Assembly: GCA_900313235.1 (NCBI GenBank)
Contig: OMQN01000013.1
Span: 1-55,897 of the forward strand
From: an uncultured Prevotellaceae bacterium
Lineage (GTDB): Bacteria > Bacteroidota > Bacteroidia > Bacteroidales > Bacteroidaceae
Direction of reading: 5' to 3'
Length of the DNA: 55,897 nucleotides
Shown here: piece by piece, positions 33,595 to 43,573 of the stretch
Layout of the letters: every line of letters starts with the position of its first letter
How positions within the stretch are numbered: position 1 is the first letter of the stretch
Notes under the pieces: model-generated
What the model was told of the DNA's origin: nothing
The model's database searches: none
Seen by the model: only the letters and a program-made list of their open reading frames with translations
Translations under genes and position numbers: made by a program

Positions 33595-34683
33595 TTACTT
33601 CTTATATTTCTCTGCCTGTGAGCGGATAAGCTCCGCATCGTCAAAGTAGTTTATCTGCATGGCCTTGCGTACCTCATCCATAGTCTGGGCTGCCGTTTCG
33701 CGAGCCTTCTCCGTACCTTTCTTTAAGATGTTGTAGATTTCGGGAATGTCTTGCTCAAACTCATGGCGGCGCTGGCGCATAGGCTCCAGGAACTCGTTGA
33801 GTATCTGGTTCAGGAACTTCTTACACTTCATATCGCCCAGACCGCCACGACGGTAGTGGTCCTTCAACTCGTCCAGATTCTGGTACTCAGGCCAGTACTG
33901 TGCAAAGTGCTCTGGCTTTGAGAACGCATCCAGATAGGTGAATACGGCGTTGCCCTCCACGTGTCCCGGGTCGTTTAGGTTGATGTGCTCAGGGTCGGTG
34001 TACATTGAACGTACCTTCTGCCATACAGTGTCGGCATCGTCCGACAGATAGATACAGTTGCCGAGCGACTTCGACATTTTCTCCTTACCGTCTGTTCCTG
34101 GCAGACGACGGGCCGTCAGGTTCTCGGGCAACAGGATGTTTGGCTCTACCAATACGGGGGCATATATCTGATTGAAACGACGTGCTAACTCGCGGGTCAC
34201 CTCCAGCATAGGCTCCTGGTCCTCACCGGCAGGCACTGTGGTAGCCTTGAACAGCGTGATGTCGGCAGCCTGGCTCACAGGGTAGCAGAAGAATCCCAGG
34301 GGGATGCTCTCGCCCTCAAAGCCACGCATCTTCACCTCCGTCTTTACTGTCGGGTTGCGCTGTACACGGCTCACAGACACCAAGTTCATCAGGTATGTCG
34401 TCAGCTCAGCCAGCTCTGTTATCTGGCTCTGAATAAACAGCGTGCACTTCTCTGGATCAAGTCCTGCTGCCAGGTAGTCCAGTGCCACCTCGATGATGTT
34501 CTGGCGAATCTTCTCAGGGTTGTCCGCATTGTCTGTCAGCGCCTGAACGTCGGCCATAAACACGAACATCTTCTCATAGTCGCCAGCATTCTGAAGTTCC
34601 ACGCGACGGCGCAATGAACCAATATAGTGTCCCAGGTGCAACTTACCTGTAGGACGGTCGCCTGTAAGTATAATCTTTCCCAT
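33595..34683 (-). CDS. trpS: Tryptophanyl-tRNA synthetase
   Basis: A 362-residue class I synthetase. The HIGH-type motif is in [14 protein letters not shown] and the KMSKS motif in [11 protein letters not shown]. It also has the family run [20 protein letters not shown]. It charges tRNA-Trp. The start at 34683 ([10 protein letters not shown]) is chosen because a further in-frame start at 34734 would lie upstream of the -7 box at 34712. Confidence 0.95.
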   Translation of the reverse strand: MGKIILTGDRPTGKLHLGHYIGSLRRRVELQNAGDYEKMFVFMADVQALTDNADNPEKIRQNIIEVALDYLAAGLDPEKCTLFIQSQITELAELTTYLMNLVSVSRVQRNPTVKTEVKMRGFEGESIPLGFFCYPVSQAADITLFKATTVPAGEDQEPMLEVTRELARRFNQIYAPVLVEPNILLPENLTARRLPGTDGKEKMSKSLGNCIYLSDDADTVWQKVRSMYTDPEHINLNDPGHVEGNAVFTYLDAFSKPEHFAQYWPEYQNLDELKDHYRRGGLGDMKCKKFLNQILNEFLEPMRQRRHEFEQDIPEIYNILKKGTEKARETAAQTMDEVRKAMQINYFDDAELIRSQAEKYKK

Positions 34684-34711
34684 TATTTCTGTACTTTTTT
34701 GAAATTTGCCA

Positions 34712-34719
34712 CAAAGGTA
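34712..34719 (-). promoter_or_regulatory. Promoter -7 box TACCTTTG for trpS
   Basis: Minus-strand consensus box 29 bp before the trpS ATG. Confidence 0.8.
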
Positions 34720-34789
34720 CACATTAGTCCGCAAAATGCAAAAGGAAAACGGGAAAAAATGTGTGGGAATCCCACTGACATGTGTATTT

Positions 34790-36058
34790 TTACAAGAAAT
34801 TAAGAAAGAGGGTAATCATTCCTGTATTGATCAAGTCGGCAAACATAGCTCCAATGATGGGAACAATGAGGAAAGGCTTGACAGTATAGCGGTATTTGTA
34901 GCACACAGCACTCATGTTAGCCATAGCATTGGGCGTTGCGCCAAGGCCGAATCCACACATTCCAGCACACAGGACGGCAGCATCATAGTCGCGTCCCAAC
35001 AAGGGGAATGCCACCATATAGACAAAGAAGGCCATCAACAATACTTGAGACACCAGAATGACAACCAACGGAAGGGCTAAACTCTGAAGTTCCCATAGTC
35101 TCAAGGATATCATAGCCATACCAAGGAACATAGACAGACAGATGTTACCAACACTGATGATGCGCTCCATGTCGAGCAATTTGTCGGCCTTCACCCGTTT
35201 GCCGTCTTCTTTGTAGCTGAACAATCCCAAGGTATTGCGGGCAACAGCTGCTAATATCAAGGCGCCGAAATAGGTAGGGAAAGTGATGCCAGTCTTAGCC
35301 AACAGCCAACTCACGATAGTACCAGCACCCATCACCAGGACGATGCAATAAGTTGCCTTAGCATACTGCTGGAATTCCTGTTCGTTGGTGCTAACACGCT
35401 TCGCACGCCCCGTAGGTGAAGCCTCGTCGCTCTCAATACCCGCCATAGCAGGGTCTATTTCCTCCGCTTGCGGTTGCATCTGCTCATGCGTCAGCTTAGT
35501 ACGGATAATATGCTCTGCCAGCGGACCTCCAATCATGGATCCTGCTATCAAGCCAAAGGTGGCAGCAGCCATACCTATTGTTCCTGCGCCATGAAGTCCC
35601 ATACCTTCAAGAACACTGGCAAATCCGCCAGCGGTGCCATGGCCACCTGTCATCGACATGCTGCCTGCAGCCATACCGACTAAAGAGTCAGCACCCATGA
35701 GCCAGGTTACTCCCATGGGCATCAAGTTCTGTAAAGCAATAATGACGACCAATAGGGCGAGCATGACTAACAAGAGTTTACCACCTTTTTTAATTACCTT
35801 TAAGTCACTCTGGAAACCAACGCTGGTAAAAAAAGCCAGCATAAAGACATTCATCAAAGTACCATCGAACGTCACCTCAATATGGAACCAGGCATAGAGT
35901 AGCAGGGTGATGAGCGAAAAGAGGATACCACCGCTTACTGGTGACGGCACGCAAAACTTCTGCAGAAAGGCTACCTTGCGCGTCAGGACCATGCCAACAA
36001 TAAGGGATAAACCTCCAATGCCGGCAGTCTGTATCATGTCTATTTCAACATTTGTCAT
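34790..36058 (-). CDS. gltS: Sodium:glutamate symporter, GltS family
   Basis: A 422-residue inner-membrane carrier with two repeats of about five helices. It has the GltS motif [14 protein letters not shown] and a [20 protein letters not shown] re-entrant loop; a hydrophilic loop ([20 protein letters not shown]) divides the halves. It imports glutamate with Na+. It stands alone, between trpS and the exported PNPOx-fold protein. Confidence 0.9.
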   Translation of the reverse strand: MTNVEIDMIQTAGIGGLSLIVGMVLTRKVAFLQKFCVPSPVSGGILFSLITLLLYAWFHIEVTFDGTLMNVFMLAFFTSVGFQSDLKVIKKGGKLLLVMLALLVVIIALQNLMPMGVTWLMGADSLVGMAAGSMSMTGGHGTAGGFASVLEGMGLHGAGTIGMAAATFGLIAGSMIGGPLAEHIIRTKLTHEQMQPQAEEIDPAMAGIESDEASPTGRAKRVSTNEQEFQQYAKATYCIVLVMGAGTIVSWLLAKTGITFPTYFGALILAAVARNTLGLFSYKEDGKRVKADKLLDMERIISVGNICLSMFLGMAMISLRLWELQSLALPLVVILVSQVLLMAFFVYMVAFPLLGRDYDAAVLCAGMCGFGLGATPNAMANMSAVCYKYRYTVKPFLIVPIIGAMFADLINTGMITLFLNFL

Positions 36059-36114
36059 ACTCCCTATCTTGTATCGTCATATCGGTTCTATTCTCCGTAA
36101 GCATCTACACAAGA

Positions 36115-36591
36115 TCAGAAGTTGACTTTCTTCTCGCCAGCAAACGAGCAGAAGCGGGCGGTAGCATCCTTGACATAGAGGACTGCCATATTACCATCAT
36201 CAGCTTTGTACATAGACTTCAAGCCAGGATTGCGCTTCAAGAACTCTTCCTTGACAGCCAGCGTATCGTCATTGACCAGCGTGCCGCTGAGTCGTAACCA
36301 CTCGCTGCCAGACTTCTTCAGGGCACAAATCTCAAACTTGCCGTTTTTGGCCATCTGTTTGAAGACATCCTTTACCTTGCCGGTCATAATATAGAGGCGA
36401 CCATCGATAATCTCTGAAACGCCAAAGGGACGTACGCGCGGCTGATCCTGGTCTACGGTGGCAACGTAGAAGACACCACACTCCTTCAGGTAGTTTTGTA
36501 CTTCTTGCATGTTTTGTTCCATAGTTGTCTTGTCTTGCGCATGGACTGTCAGTGACAGCAGTAATGCTAATGTGAATAGAACTTTTTTCAT
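36115..36591 (-). CDS. Exported PNPOx-fold flavin-binding protein
   Basis: A 158-residue protein of the pyridoxamine-5'-phosphate-oxidase fold: GVFYVATVDQDQPRVRPFG, IIDGRLYIMTGKVKDVFKQM, and a final RFCSFAGEKKVNF. The usual members are cytoplasmic and about 130-140 residues. Here an N-terminal signal peptide precedes the fold (VLFTLALLLSLTVHAQ), and the promoter at 36621-36628 is directly before its ATG, so the longer start is well supported. It therefore likely acts in the periplasm, possibly as a flavin- or haem-linked reductase (inference). Confidence 0.85.
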   Translation of the reverse strand: MKKVLFTLALLLSLTVHAQDKTTMEQNMQEVQNYLKECGVFYVATVDQDQPRVRPFGVSEIIDGRLYIMTGKVKDVFKQMAKNGKFEICALKKSGSEWLRLSGTLVNDDTLAVKEEFLKRNPGLKSMYKADDGNMAVLYVKDATARFCSFAGEKKVNF

Positions 36592-36620
36592 TTTTAGTTA
36601 TTTCATTTAGAATTCTGCTG

Positions 36621-36628
36621 CAAAGATA
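36621..36628 (-). promoter_or_regulatory. Promoter -7 box TATCTTTG for the PNPOx-fold gene
   Basis: Minus-strand consensus box 30 bp before the ATG at 36591; this placement supports translation of the signal peptide. Confidence 0.8.
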
Positions 36629-36675
36629 GGAAATAATTCTGAAAGTACAAAAACTACCGAAGGAATATTGACACA

Positions 36676-37284
36676 TCAGGCTTCTTGCGTCAGGTCTTCT
36701 ATCTGGTCGATGATTTCCTGATACTGGCGCTGAGTCTTATAGTGGAGGGCGAATCCCCAAATAGCTCCAATAACGCCACCAACACAACCTGCCCAGAAAA
36801 GTTTATTGAAAAAAGCATCCGGATGAAGCTGATGAGACTCGTACATAAACCAGCCCAGGAAGACGATAACAAGGGGAATGCCGAGGATGAGCCAGTCGGC
36901 ATCGAACTTTTTAGCGCGGGCCACACGGCGACGGACATCTACAAGATTATTGGTCATCATGTTCGAGTCACTCAGCTTTCTACTATTATAATAGGTACCT
37001 CCGCAGCAGACCAACATGGTGATGCAGGTGAAAATCCAGAAAGGAATAGAGAAACCGTTTAGCATGACGAATGCCCAATAGCTGTAGGGAATCATCAGGA
37101 TGCAGACAGCCATAATCATGAAATATCTGCGGCTGATATTGCTTGCGGTATTCTTCATCGAGTGACGTATCATGCGATCGTTGACAATCTCCTGCTGCTG
37201 GAGTTTCTTCTTCAAAGTAGTCATCTGCTGACGCATATCTTCAAACTGAGCCTCGTTCATGTTGTTCTGAAAATCGTTGTTCAT
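36676..37284 (-). CDS. Four-helix membrane protein paired with a sigma factor
   Basis: A 202-residue protein with an N-terminal coiled coil (~15-40: MRQQMTTLKKKLQQQEIVND) and about four membrane segments (FMIMAVCILMIPYSYWAF, FWIFTCITMLVCCGGTY, ILGIPLVIVFLGWFMY, LFWAGCVGGVIGAIWGFAL). It begins 12 bp after the sigma-factor gene. In Bacteroidota this position is often taken by a membrane protein that may restrain the sigma factor; the anti-sigma role is inference, since no known anti-sigma domain is visible. Confidence 0.75.
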   Translation of the reverse strand: MNNDFQNNMNEAQFEDMRQQMTTLKKKLQQQEIVNDRMIRHSMKNTASNISRRYFMIMAVCILMIPYSYWAFVMLNGFSIPFWIFTCITMLVCCGGTYYNSRKLSDSNMMTNNLVDVRRRVARAKKFDADWLILGIPLVIVFLGWFMYESHQLHPDAFFNKLFWAGCVGGVIGAIWGFALHYKTQRQYQEIIDQIEDLTQEA

Positions 37285-37296
37285 AATGGGTAAGTT

Positions 37297-37779
37297 TTAA
37301 TCGTTAGACATGTTTTTTAATTGTTCTCTGATTCTAAACAGGCGGACACTGACGTTCTTAGCGGTGATACCGACAATCTGACCGATTTCTTCGTACGACA
37401 GGTTCTCGAGCCAGAGCAGGACTATCGCACGATCAAAGGGTTGCAACTTGGAGATACGCTTGTGGAGCATGCTCACTTGCCTGGTGTCCTCATCGCGGTC
37501 TTCAAAGAGATTGATGTCCATGGTCAGCCGGACTTCGGAAGAGCGTCGCTTCTTTTTCCTGTCAAGAGAGATACAAGTGTTAAGAGCAACGCGATAAATC
37601 CATGTCTGGATGTCGGAGCGATGTTCGAAGCTTTCGAAGCCTTTCCAAAGATTGACTAGTACCTCTTGGAACAGGTCGTTCACCTCATCGGCATCCTGCG
37701 AGAACATGTAGCACACGGTATAGATGGTGCTCTTATGTTCACCTACGGTTTGCGCAAACTGTTTTTCTAATGTCGTCAT
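37297..37779 (-). CDS. ECF-type RNA polymerase sigma factor
   Basis: A 160-residue sigma-70-family factor. The region-2 motif is DVNDLFQEVLVNLWKGF-like (DEVNDLFQEVLVNLWKGFES). Region 4 is LQPFDRAIVLLWLENLSYEE followed by IGQIVGITAKNVSVRLFRI. Its -10/-35 recognition cannot be predicted. It is co-transcribed with the membrane protein downstream and shares a divergent region with the CDF exporter gene. Confidence 0.92.
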   Translation of the reverse strand: MTTLEKQFAQTVGEHKSTIYTVCYMFSQDADEVNDLFQEVLVNLWKGFESFEHRSDIQTWIYRVALNTCISLDRKKKRRSSEVRLTMDINLFEDRDEDTRQVSMLHKRISKLQPFDRAIVLLWLENLSYEEIGQIVGITAKNVSVRLFRIREQLKNMSND

Positions 37780-37819
37780 TGTCGTTCTGTTTTTAAATCT
37801 TTTTGCCCATTAGACGCAA

Positions 37820-37827
37820 CAAAGGTA
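37820..37827 (-). promoter_or_regulatory. Promoter -7 box TACCTTTG for the sigma-factor operon
   Basis: Minus-strand consensus box, 41 bp before the sigma-factor ATG. Confidence 0.8.
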
Positions 37828-37859
37828 CAAAAAACTACACAATATTTCAAAATAATTAG

Positions 37860-37867
37860 TATCTTTG
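37860..37867 (+). promoter_or_regulatory. Promoter -7 box TATCTTTG for the CDF exporter
   Basis: Plus-strand consensus box 33 bp from the minus-strand box at 37820-37827, giving back-to-back promoters; 33 bp before the ATG at 37900. Confidence 0.8.
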
Positions 37868-37899
37868 CAAACGAATTAGTCTATAAACGGACTATTAGC

Positions 37900-38787
37900 A
37901 TGACGAGGGAGAAGGAAATATATAAAGTAACACTGATAGGCAGTGTGGGTAATGCCGCACTACTTACCTTCAAATTTATTGCCGGTATACTGGGCCACAG
38001 CTCTGCCATGATGGCTGATGCAATCCACTCGCTGTCAGACTTTCTGACAGACTTGCTAGTATTGGTCTTTGTCAGCATCAGCGCCAAACCGCAGGACCAG
38101 TCGCACGACTATGGTCATGGGAAATTTGAGACCATCGCCTCGTTCCTGATAGGTCTTTCACTGGTAGCTGCAGCAATAGGCATAGTTGTGGCAGGCGTTA
38201 TGAAGTTGATAGCATGGTGGCATGGCGTACAGATAGAGACTCCTGGATGGATAGCTCTTTGGGCAGCCCTAGTATCCATCCTCATCAAGGAACTACTCTA
38301 TCAATATACCGCACATCGTGGGTTGGAACTGGATTCTCAGGTGATGATTGCCAATGCATGGCACCATCGCAGCGATTCTCTATCGTCTATCGGCGCCGCC
38401 ATAGGCATAGGCTTTTCCATCTGGTTAGGAGAACGTTGGACTGTGTTAGACCCCATAGCCTCCATCGTTGTCGGTCTGATGTTGCTGAAAGTTGCTTACG
38501 AACTGCTCAAAACCAGCATCGGCGAACTAACCGAACACTCACTACCTGCGGAAACAGAGCAAGAGATAGAACAGATTATCCAGTCGTTTGCCGATGTAAA
38601 GGAGCCTCACAACCTGCGCACCCGTCGCATTGGCAATAGAATAGCCATTGAGGCTCATGTGCGGATGGACGGACAGCTACCACTGCTTACTGTTCACGAA
38701 CGAGCCACCTCCATTGAGCATAAGTTGAAAGAGCGTTTTGGCGCCAAGACACACGTCACTATACATATGGAACCTGTGAAATCATAG
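37900..38787 (+). CDS. Cation diffusion facilitator (metal exporter)
   Basis: A 295-residue inner-membrane carrier with about six helices. Metal-site residues are in MMADAIHSLSDFLTDLL and HDYGHGKFE (helix II), and a second site in AWHHRSDSLSSIGA (helix V). The C-terminal cytoplasmic domain ends TKTHVTIHMEP-like (AKTHVTIHMEPVKS). It should export zinc, iron or manganese with proton exchange; the metal cannot be assigned. The histidine-kinase gene follows after 19 bp. Confidence 0.92.
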   Translation: MTREKEIYKVTLIGSVGNAALLTFKFIAGILGHSSAMMADAIHSLSDFLTDLLVLVFVSISAKPQDQSHDYGHGKFETIASFLIGLSLVAAAIGIVVAGVMKLIAWWHGVQIETPGWIALWAALVSILIKELLYQYTAHRGLELDSQVMIANAWHHRSDSLSSIGAAIGIGFSIWLGERWTVLDPIASIVVGLMLLKVAYELLKTSIGELTEHSLPAETEQEIEQIIQSFADVKEPHNLRTRRIGNRIAIEAHVRMDGQLPLLTVHERATSIEHKLKERFGAKTHVTIHMEPVKS

Positions 38788-38806
38788 CAACACTAAAAAA
38801 CAGATT

Positions 38807-40867
38807 ATGAAGAAAAGCCTAGTCAAAATACGTTTCACCATCGTCCTACTCACCCTATTGGCAGTAGCCAGTTGTAGTCAACGACAGCCACAGCCACAGG
38901 CATTCGCCGATGCAGACGGTTATAACAGAGCCGACTCTGTGATTTCAGCCATTGGCGATGCACGTGACTATCCACGTCTGTTAGCCGTTACCGACAGTTT
39001 CGTGCGCATGGGCGAGTTGACGCCAGTAAGGGCCATCTTCTATAAAACGATAGCATACAACCTGATGGGTCAGCACCGCACATCACTACAACTGTACTAC
39101 CAACTGTCGATGATAGACGTAAACACACTGACATTACAGGCCGACATCGAGTCATACATCTATTCTTATAAAGACTATGTGCGAGTGCTGTGCGATATGA
39201 AACGCTACGACCGTGCCCTGCGCGAGGCCTATACTGCCGACCGCAAGTTGAGGGATGCCGGCTACGACTCGTTTATCAAGCACCACGACATTGCACAGAT
39301 TATTGGTGAGTGTCAGCTCTATCTGGGACAGGCCGACGAGGCTGCTCTTAGTTTTGAGAAGTCACTGCAAGGTGTAAAGATTCGTCTGAAGACGTTCCAC
39401 GATCCGCTGGACTACCGCGAGTGTCAGAAGACGATGAACGCCATTGCCAGAACTTATATCCACACCAAACGATACCAAGAGGCGATTCCCTGGATTGAAC
39501 GCCAGGACTCGCTGTTTGCCATTGCCGACAAGCACCCGCAACGAGACTCCGTATTCGTCGATGAGATGAAGGCAGACATCAACTACTCGAAGGCATTGTT
39601 AGCACACGCTTTAGGAGACTCCGATCAAGCAGAGCGAGCCTTCACCATATACCAGTCGACCATGGCAGCACAGAAATTGGGCAGCATCATCAACAGCAAC
39701 GAATACTTGATGCTGACCCACCGCTATGAAGAAGCCACCCACAACTACACAAAACTGGAACAGTTTCTGATGGAGAGCGGTTACAAGGCCGACCTGGAAG
39801 CCATCGGACGGTATATTCTCCCCAAATACCGTGCCAACCTGTTAGCGGGGCATCGTGACTCAGCACTCCATGTCGCCAGCCTTGTTGCAGAATACTACGA
39901 CTCAGCATTGGTACGCCAAAAGGCTATTGATGCCGACCTGATATCGACCATCTATGATACAGAGGGCAAGGAACGACAGATAGCCGAACAGCGTGCAGAA
40001 CTGTCACAACAGCGTCTTATCTCAGGTGCCGTAGTCATGGTTATCATTCTTATCTTCTTCCACATCTACTCTATGCAGCGCCGTAAGGCTTACCGTAAGC
40101 TCGATGACACCAACCACGAGCTCAGACTGGCCAACGAGCGTGCCGAAGAGTCGTCGCGCATGAAAACGAAGTTCATCCAACAAATATCACATGAGGTACG
40201 CACTCCACTGAACGTGCTGTCAGGATTCAGTCAGGTGCTAGCCACGCCAGATATAGAAATCGACAATGCTGAATTGAAGGACATCAGCAAGAAGATTGTA
40301 GAGAACAGCGAGCGCATTACCAAACTGGTAGACAAAATGCTCGACCTAAGCATGATCAACAGCAATGCAGACATCGAGTGCACAGACGTGGTGAGTCCTG
40401 CTGATATTGCTCAGAAAGCTATTGCGGAGAGCGGCATCGAGAAGGCTGACCATCTGAATTTCGAATTACAGATAGCCGATGAGGTTAAAGACATCACCAT
40501 CAAGACCCATCAAAAGTCTGCTATCAAAGCCTTGACAATGCTCCTTGACAATGCCATCAAATTCACCCACCCGTTGGCATTCAGAGGTCGTGTAATCAAG
40601 AATGCAAAAGAACGTGTGACGCTAACTATCAGTTGCACACCGCTTCAGGTCATCTATACCCTTGAGGACACAGGCATTGGCATTCCTCCTGAACAGGCAA
40701 AGAGCATCTTTACGGAGTTTGTTCAGCTGGACGAATATTCCGACGGAACAGGTATCGGTCTGTCTATAGCCCGTTCGCTGGCACGACACATGAAAGGCGA
40801 CATCGTCCTCGACACCTCTTACACAGAAGGGGCACGATTCGTGATGTCGCTTCCTTTAGGACAGTAG
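38807..40867 (+). CDS. TPR-containing membrane histidine kinase
   Basis: A 686-residue sensor kinase. The N-terminus has a signal with a lipobox-like end (LAVASC), and residues ~40-400 are helical repeats like TPRs, in the periplasm. One membrane segment (~404-421, VVMVIILIFFHIY) follows, then a HisKA domain with His462 in QISHEVRTPLN. The HATPase has the N box NAIKF, G1 DTGIGIPPE and G2 GTGIGLSIAR. It has no receiver or DNA-binding domain and no response regulator is adjacent, so its partner is encoded elsewhere. It is co-directional with the metal exporter 19 bp upstream, so metal stress is a possible signal (inference). Confidence 0.9.
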   Translation: MKKSLVKIRFTIVLLTLLAVASCSQRQPQPQAFADADGYNRADSVISAIGDARDYPRLLAVTDSFVRMGELTPVRAIFYKTIAYNLMGQHRTSLQLYYQLSMIDVNTLTLQADIESYIYSYKDYVRVLCDMKRYDRALREAYTADRKLRDAGYDSFIKHHDIAQIIGECQLYLGQADEAALSFEKSLQGVKIRLKTFHDPLDYRECQKTMNAIARTYIHTKRYQEAIPWIERQDSLFAIADKHPQRDSVFVDEMKADINYSKALLAHALGDSDQAERAFTIYQSTMAAQKLGSIINSNEYLMLTHRYEEATHNYTKLEQFLMESGYKADLEAIGRYILPKYRANLLAGHRDSALHVASLVAEYYDSALVRQKAIDADLISTIYDTEGKERQIAEQRAELSQQRLISGAVVMVIILIFFHIYSMQRRKAYRKLDDTNHELRLANERAEESSRMKTKFIQQISHEVRTPLNVLSGFSQVLATPDIEIDNAELKDISKKIVENSERITKLVDKMLDLSMINSNADIECTDVVSPADIAQKAIAESGIEKADHLNFELQIADEVKDITIKTHQKSAIKALTMLLDNAIKFTHPLAFRGRVIKNAKERVTLTISCTPLQVIYTLEDTGIGIPPEQAKSIFTEFVQLDEYSDGTGIGLSIARSLARHMKGDIVLDTSYTEGARFVMSLPLGQ

Positions 40868-40877
40868 CCCTTCAGCA

Positions 40878-42128
40878 CTAATCGCCAACAGCAGAGAGCA
40901 GAATCTCGCCTAACGTGGGATGGATATGTACCATGTCACGCAACTGACCAATAGTAGTATCACGGCACATAAGGACGCTAACCTCCTGCACAATATCGGC
41001 TGCATGAGCGCCAAAGGCATGGCACCCCAACAATCGGCCATCAGCAGCAGAGAACAGTTTGAGCATACCTTCTGTCTCGTCCATAGCCAGTGCTTTGCCA
41101 TTAGCCCGCCAAAAAGACTTACGGCACTCGTAGGCAACGCCCAGCTCCTTCAACTGATCTTCTGTGGGACCTACACAAGCTGCCTCGGGTTCAGTAAAGA
41201 TGGCCGCTGGCATGATATCAAAGCGAACGCCATCCTTACGTCTCAGAATTTGGTTGACAACATGGACAGCCTGCATCTCAGCAGCATGTGCCAACATCTG
41301 ACGGCCGTTGACGTCGCCAATGGCATAGAGGGGAGCCTCACCCCCCGTACTCTCCGAAAGGAGAGGGAGCTGGAAATGGTCGTTAACGGGAATGGCGCCA
41401 TTCTTCTCCAGCGTGACGCCCAAAGACTCGACGTTAAGACCTGTCGTACGGGGTTTGCGACCTGTAGCCATCAAGATGACATCAGCATCGATATCGCCAA
41501 TATGTTCTACTGCCGTCTTCATCTTAAAGGTGACGCCTTTCTTCTCTAACTGCTTGCGCAGGCGCTTGGCAATGTCGCTGTCGAGTGCAGGCAAGCACTC
41601 CTTCAGATACTCTATGACAGTGACCTCTGAACCGAAACGGTTGAAGATGCTGGCAAACTCCATGCCGATAACACCCGCACCAATGATGCAGAGTTTCTTA
41701 GGCAGAGTTTCGAGTTGCAACAATCCCGTACTGTCCACCACGCGCGGATCGTCAAGTCCCTTGATGGGTAGCCACTTGGTTTCTGAGCCCGTAGCAATGA
41801 TTATGGGAGTCTGCCCCACCTTCTCCAATGGGAGGGAAGAACTACCGAAGGCGACATGCTCGCGTAGCAAAGTGATGTTGGGATGCGAAAGGAGAGTTTC
41901 AACGCCTTGGCGCAGTTGAGCAACAACGGTTGACATACGCTCACGAGCCTCTGCGAAAGAAGCACTATGCACATAGGTCTTGGTGGGTATGCACCCCACA
42001 TTGAGGCAGGTGCCGCCCACGTCTGCACCTTCGAAGACAATAACCTTCAGTCCTTGCTTGGCAGCATATTCAGCGGCGCGGTAACCACCAGGTCCCGCAC
42101 CGATGACAATCAAATCACACTCTTTCAT
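40878..42128 (-). CDS. lpd: Dihydrolipoyl dehydrogenase (glycine-cleavage L protein)
   Basis: A 416-residue flavoprotein, slightly shorter than the usual 450-475. FAD binding is at GAGPGGYRAAEYA, the redox cysteines are Cys41 and Cys46 in GGTCLNVGCIPTK, NAD binding is at GAGVIGMEFASI, and the C-terminal catalytic pair is in HIHPTLGE. It reoxidises the lipoyl arm of H protein. As last gene of the gcv operon, it begins 2 bp after gcvPB, so here it probably serves glycine cleavage first; other lipoate enzymes are not excluded. Confidence 0.92.
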   Translation of the reverse strand: MKECDLIVIGAGPGGYRAAEYAAKQGLKVIVFEGADVGGTCLNVGCIPTKTYVHSASFAEARERMSTVVAQLRQGVETLLSHPNITLLREHVAFGSSSLPLEKVGQTPIIIATGSETKWLPIKGLDDPRVVDSTGLLQLETLPKKLCIIGAGVIGMEFASIFNRFGSEVTVIEYLKECLPALDSDIAKRLRKQLEKKGVTFKMKTAVEHIGDIDADVILMATGRKPRTTGLNVESLGVTLEKNGAIPVNDHFQLPLLSESTGGEAPLYAIGDVNGRQMLAHAAEMQAVHVVNQILRRKDGVRFDIMPAAIFTEPEAACVGPTEDQLKELGVAYECRKSFWRANGKALAMDETEGMLKLFSAADGRLLGCHAFGAHAADIVQEVSVLMCRDTTIGQLRDMVHIHPTLGEILLSAVGD

Positions 42129-42130
42129 TT

Positions 42131-43573
42131 TTACATTATCTCATTCTTCAATTGACGGAACGTCACAATAGGATGCTTGGCAGCCAGTACATCGTCGACA
42201 CGTCCAATGGGCGTGTTGTGCGGAGCAGTCTTCACCAATTCAGGATTGGTCTTTGCCTCCTCAGCAATCTGGCGCATCACTTGGATAAAGCCGTCAAGCG
42301 TCTCTTTCGACTCGTTCTCCGTAGGTTCTACCATCAATGACTCATGGAACAAGAGGGGAAAATAGATGGTAGGCGCATGGTAGCCATAGTCCAACAGGCG
42401 CTTGGCAACATCCATCGTGGTAACACCCGTAGACTTGTCCTTTAATCCGTCGAAGACAAATTCATGACAACAGATGGTGTCGATGGGCAACTCGTAGACA
42501 TCCTTCAGCGACTCCTTGATGTAGTTGGCATTGAGTACGGCCAATGGTCCCACCTCTTTAATATGTTCGCGGCCCAACGATAGGATGTAAGCATAGGCAC
42601 GCATCATGACGCCATAATTGCCGAGATAAGGAGACACAAAGGGGAAACACTCCTGCAAGCCCTCACGAACACCCACAGGACCAGCACCAGGACCGCCACC
42701 TCCATGAGGTGTAGAGAAGGTCTTGTGCAGATTGATATGCATCACGTCAAAGCCCATATCGCCAGGGCGACATGCTCCCAGCATCGGGTTCAGATTAGCA
42801 CCATCATAGTACATCAGACCGCCTGCATCGTGAATCATCTTGGCAATCTCAGGAATGTGGGTTTCAAAGAGACCAAGAGTATTCGGATTGGTCATCATCA
42901 TGGCTGCGATATTGGGACCTTCCTGATTTACGATCCGTTCCAAATCTGCAAGATCAACCAGGCCGTCAGCGTTAGATTTCACCTCTACGATTTCCAAGCC
43001 ACAAACAGCAGCCGAGGCAGGATTAGTGCCATGTGCACTATCAGGAACAATGACCTTTTTCCTATCGAGGTCTCCACGAGAACGATGATAGTTGTCAATC
43101 GTCATCAGACCTGTCAGTTCACCATGAGCGCCAGCATAGGGTTTAAAGGTAAAATGAGCCAACCCCGTCAGTTCGCAGAGCGACTGTTCCAAGAGCGTCG
43201 TCAGGGCCAATGCACCTTTTGCTGTGCCAGCAGGCTGCGATGGATGCAGGTTCTGGAACTGTGGCAATGCAGCCATTTCCTCATCAATCTTCGGGTTGTA
43301 CTTCATCGTACAAGAGCCGAGAGGATAGAACCCTGTATCCACGCCGAAGTTGTTGTTGGAGAGGTTGGTATAGTGGCGCACCACTGTCAGTTCATCACAC
43401 TCGGGCAACTCAGCATCCGCTGCACGACGCATGGATGCAGGAATCTCGTAATCACCATAGTTATTCTTAGGCAGACTATAGCCTTTGCGTCCCTCTTTAG
43501 AGAGTTCGAAAATCAGATTCCCATACAATTTCTTGTTCTCTGACCCGTGGTCAGAGTGTGGCGTTGCAATCAT
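42131..43573 (-). CDS. gcvPB: Glycine decarboxylase P protein, subunit 2
   Basis: A 480-residue PLP enzyme subunit. The pyridoxal lysine lies in [17 protein letters not shown], with N-terminal [11 protein letters not shown] and [12 protein letters not shown] motifs. With GcvPA it decarboxylates glycine and passes the aminomethyl group to GcvH. The two-subunit form is characteristic of many Bacteroidota and Gram-positives. Its start overlaps the gcvPA stop by 4 bp (ATGA). Confidence 0.95.
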   Translation of the reverse strand: MIATPHSDHGSENKKLYGNLIFELSKEGRKGYSLPKNNYGDYEIPASMRRAADAELPECDELTVVRHYTNLSNNNFGVDTGFYPLGSCTMKYNPKIDEEMAALPQFQNLHPSQPAGTAKGALALTTLLEQSLCELTGLAHFTFKPYAGAHGELTGLMTIDNYHRSRGDLDRKKVIVPDSAHGTNPASAAVCGLEIVEVKSNADGLVDLADLERIVNQEGPNIAAMMMTNPNTLGLFETHIPEIAKMIHDAGGLMYYDGANLNPMLGACRPGDMGFDVMHINLHKTFSTPHGGGGPGAGPVGVREGLQECFPFVSPYLGNYGVMMRAYAYILSLGREHIKEVGPLAVLNANYIKESLKDVYELPIDTICCHEFVFDGLKDKSTGVTTMDVAKRLLDYGYHAPTIYFPLLFHESLMVEPTENESKETLDGFIQVMRQIAEEAKTNPELVKTAPHNTPIGRVDDVLAAKHPIVTFRQLKNEIM

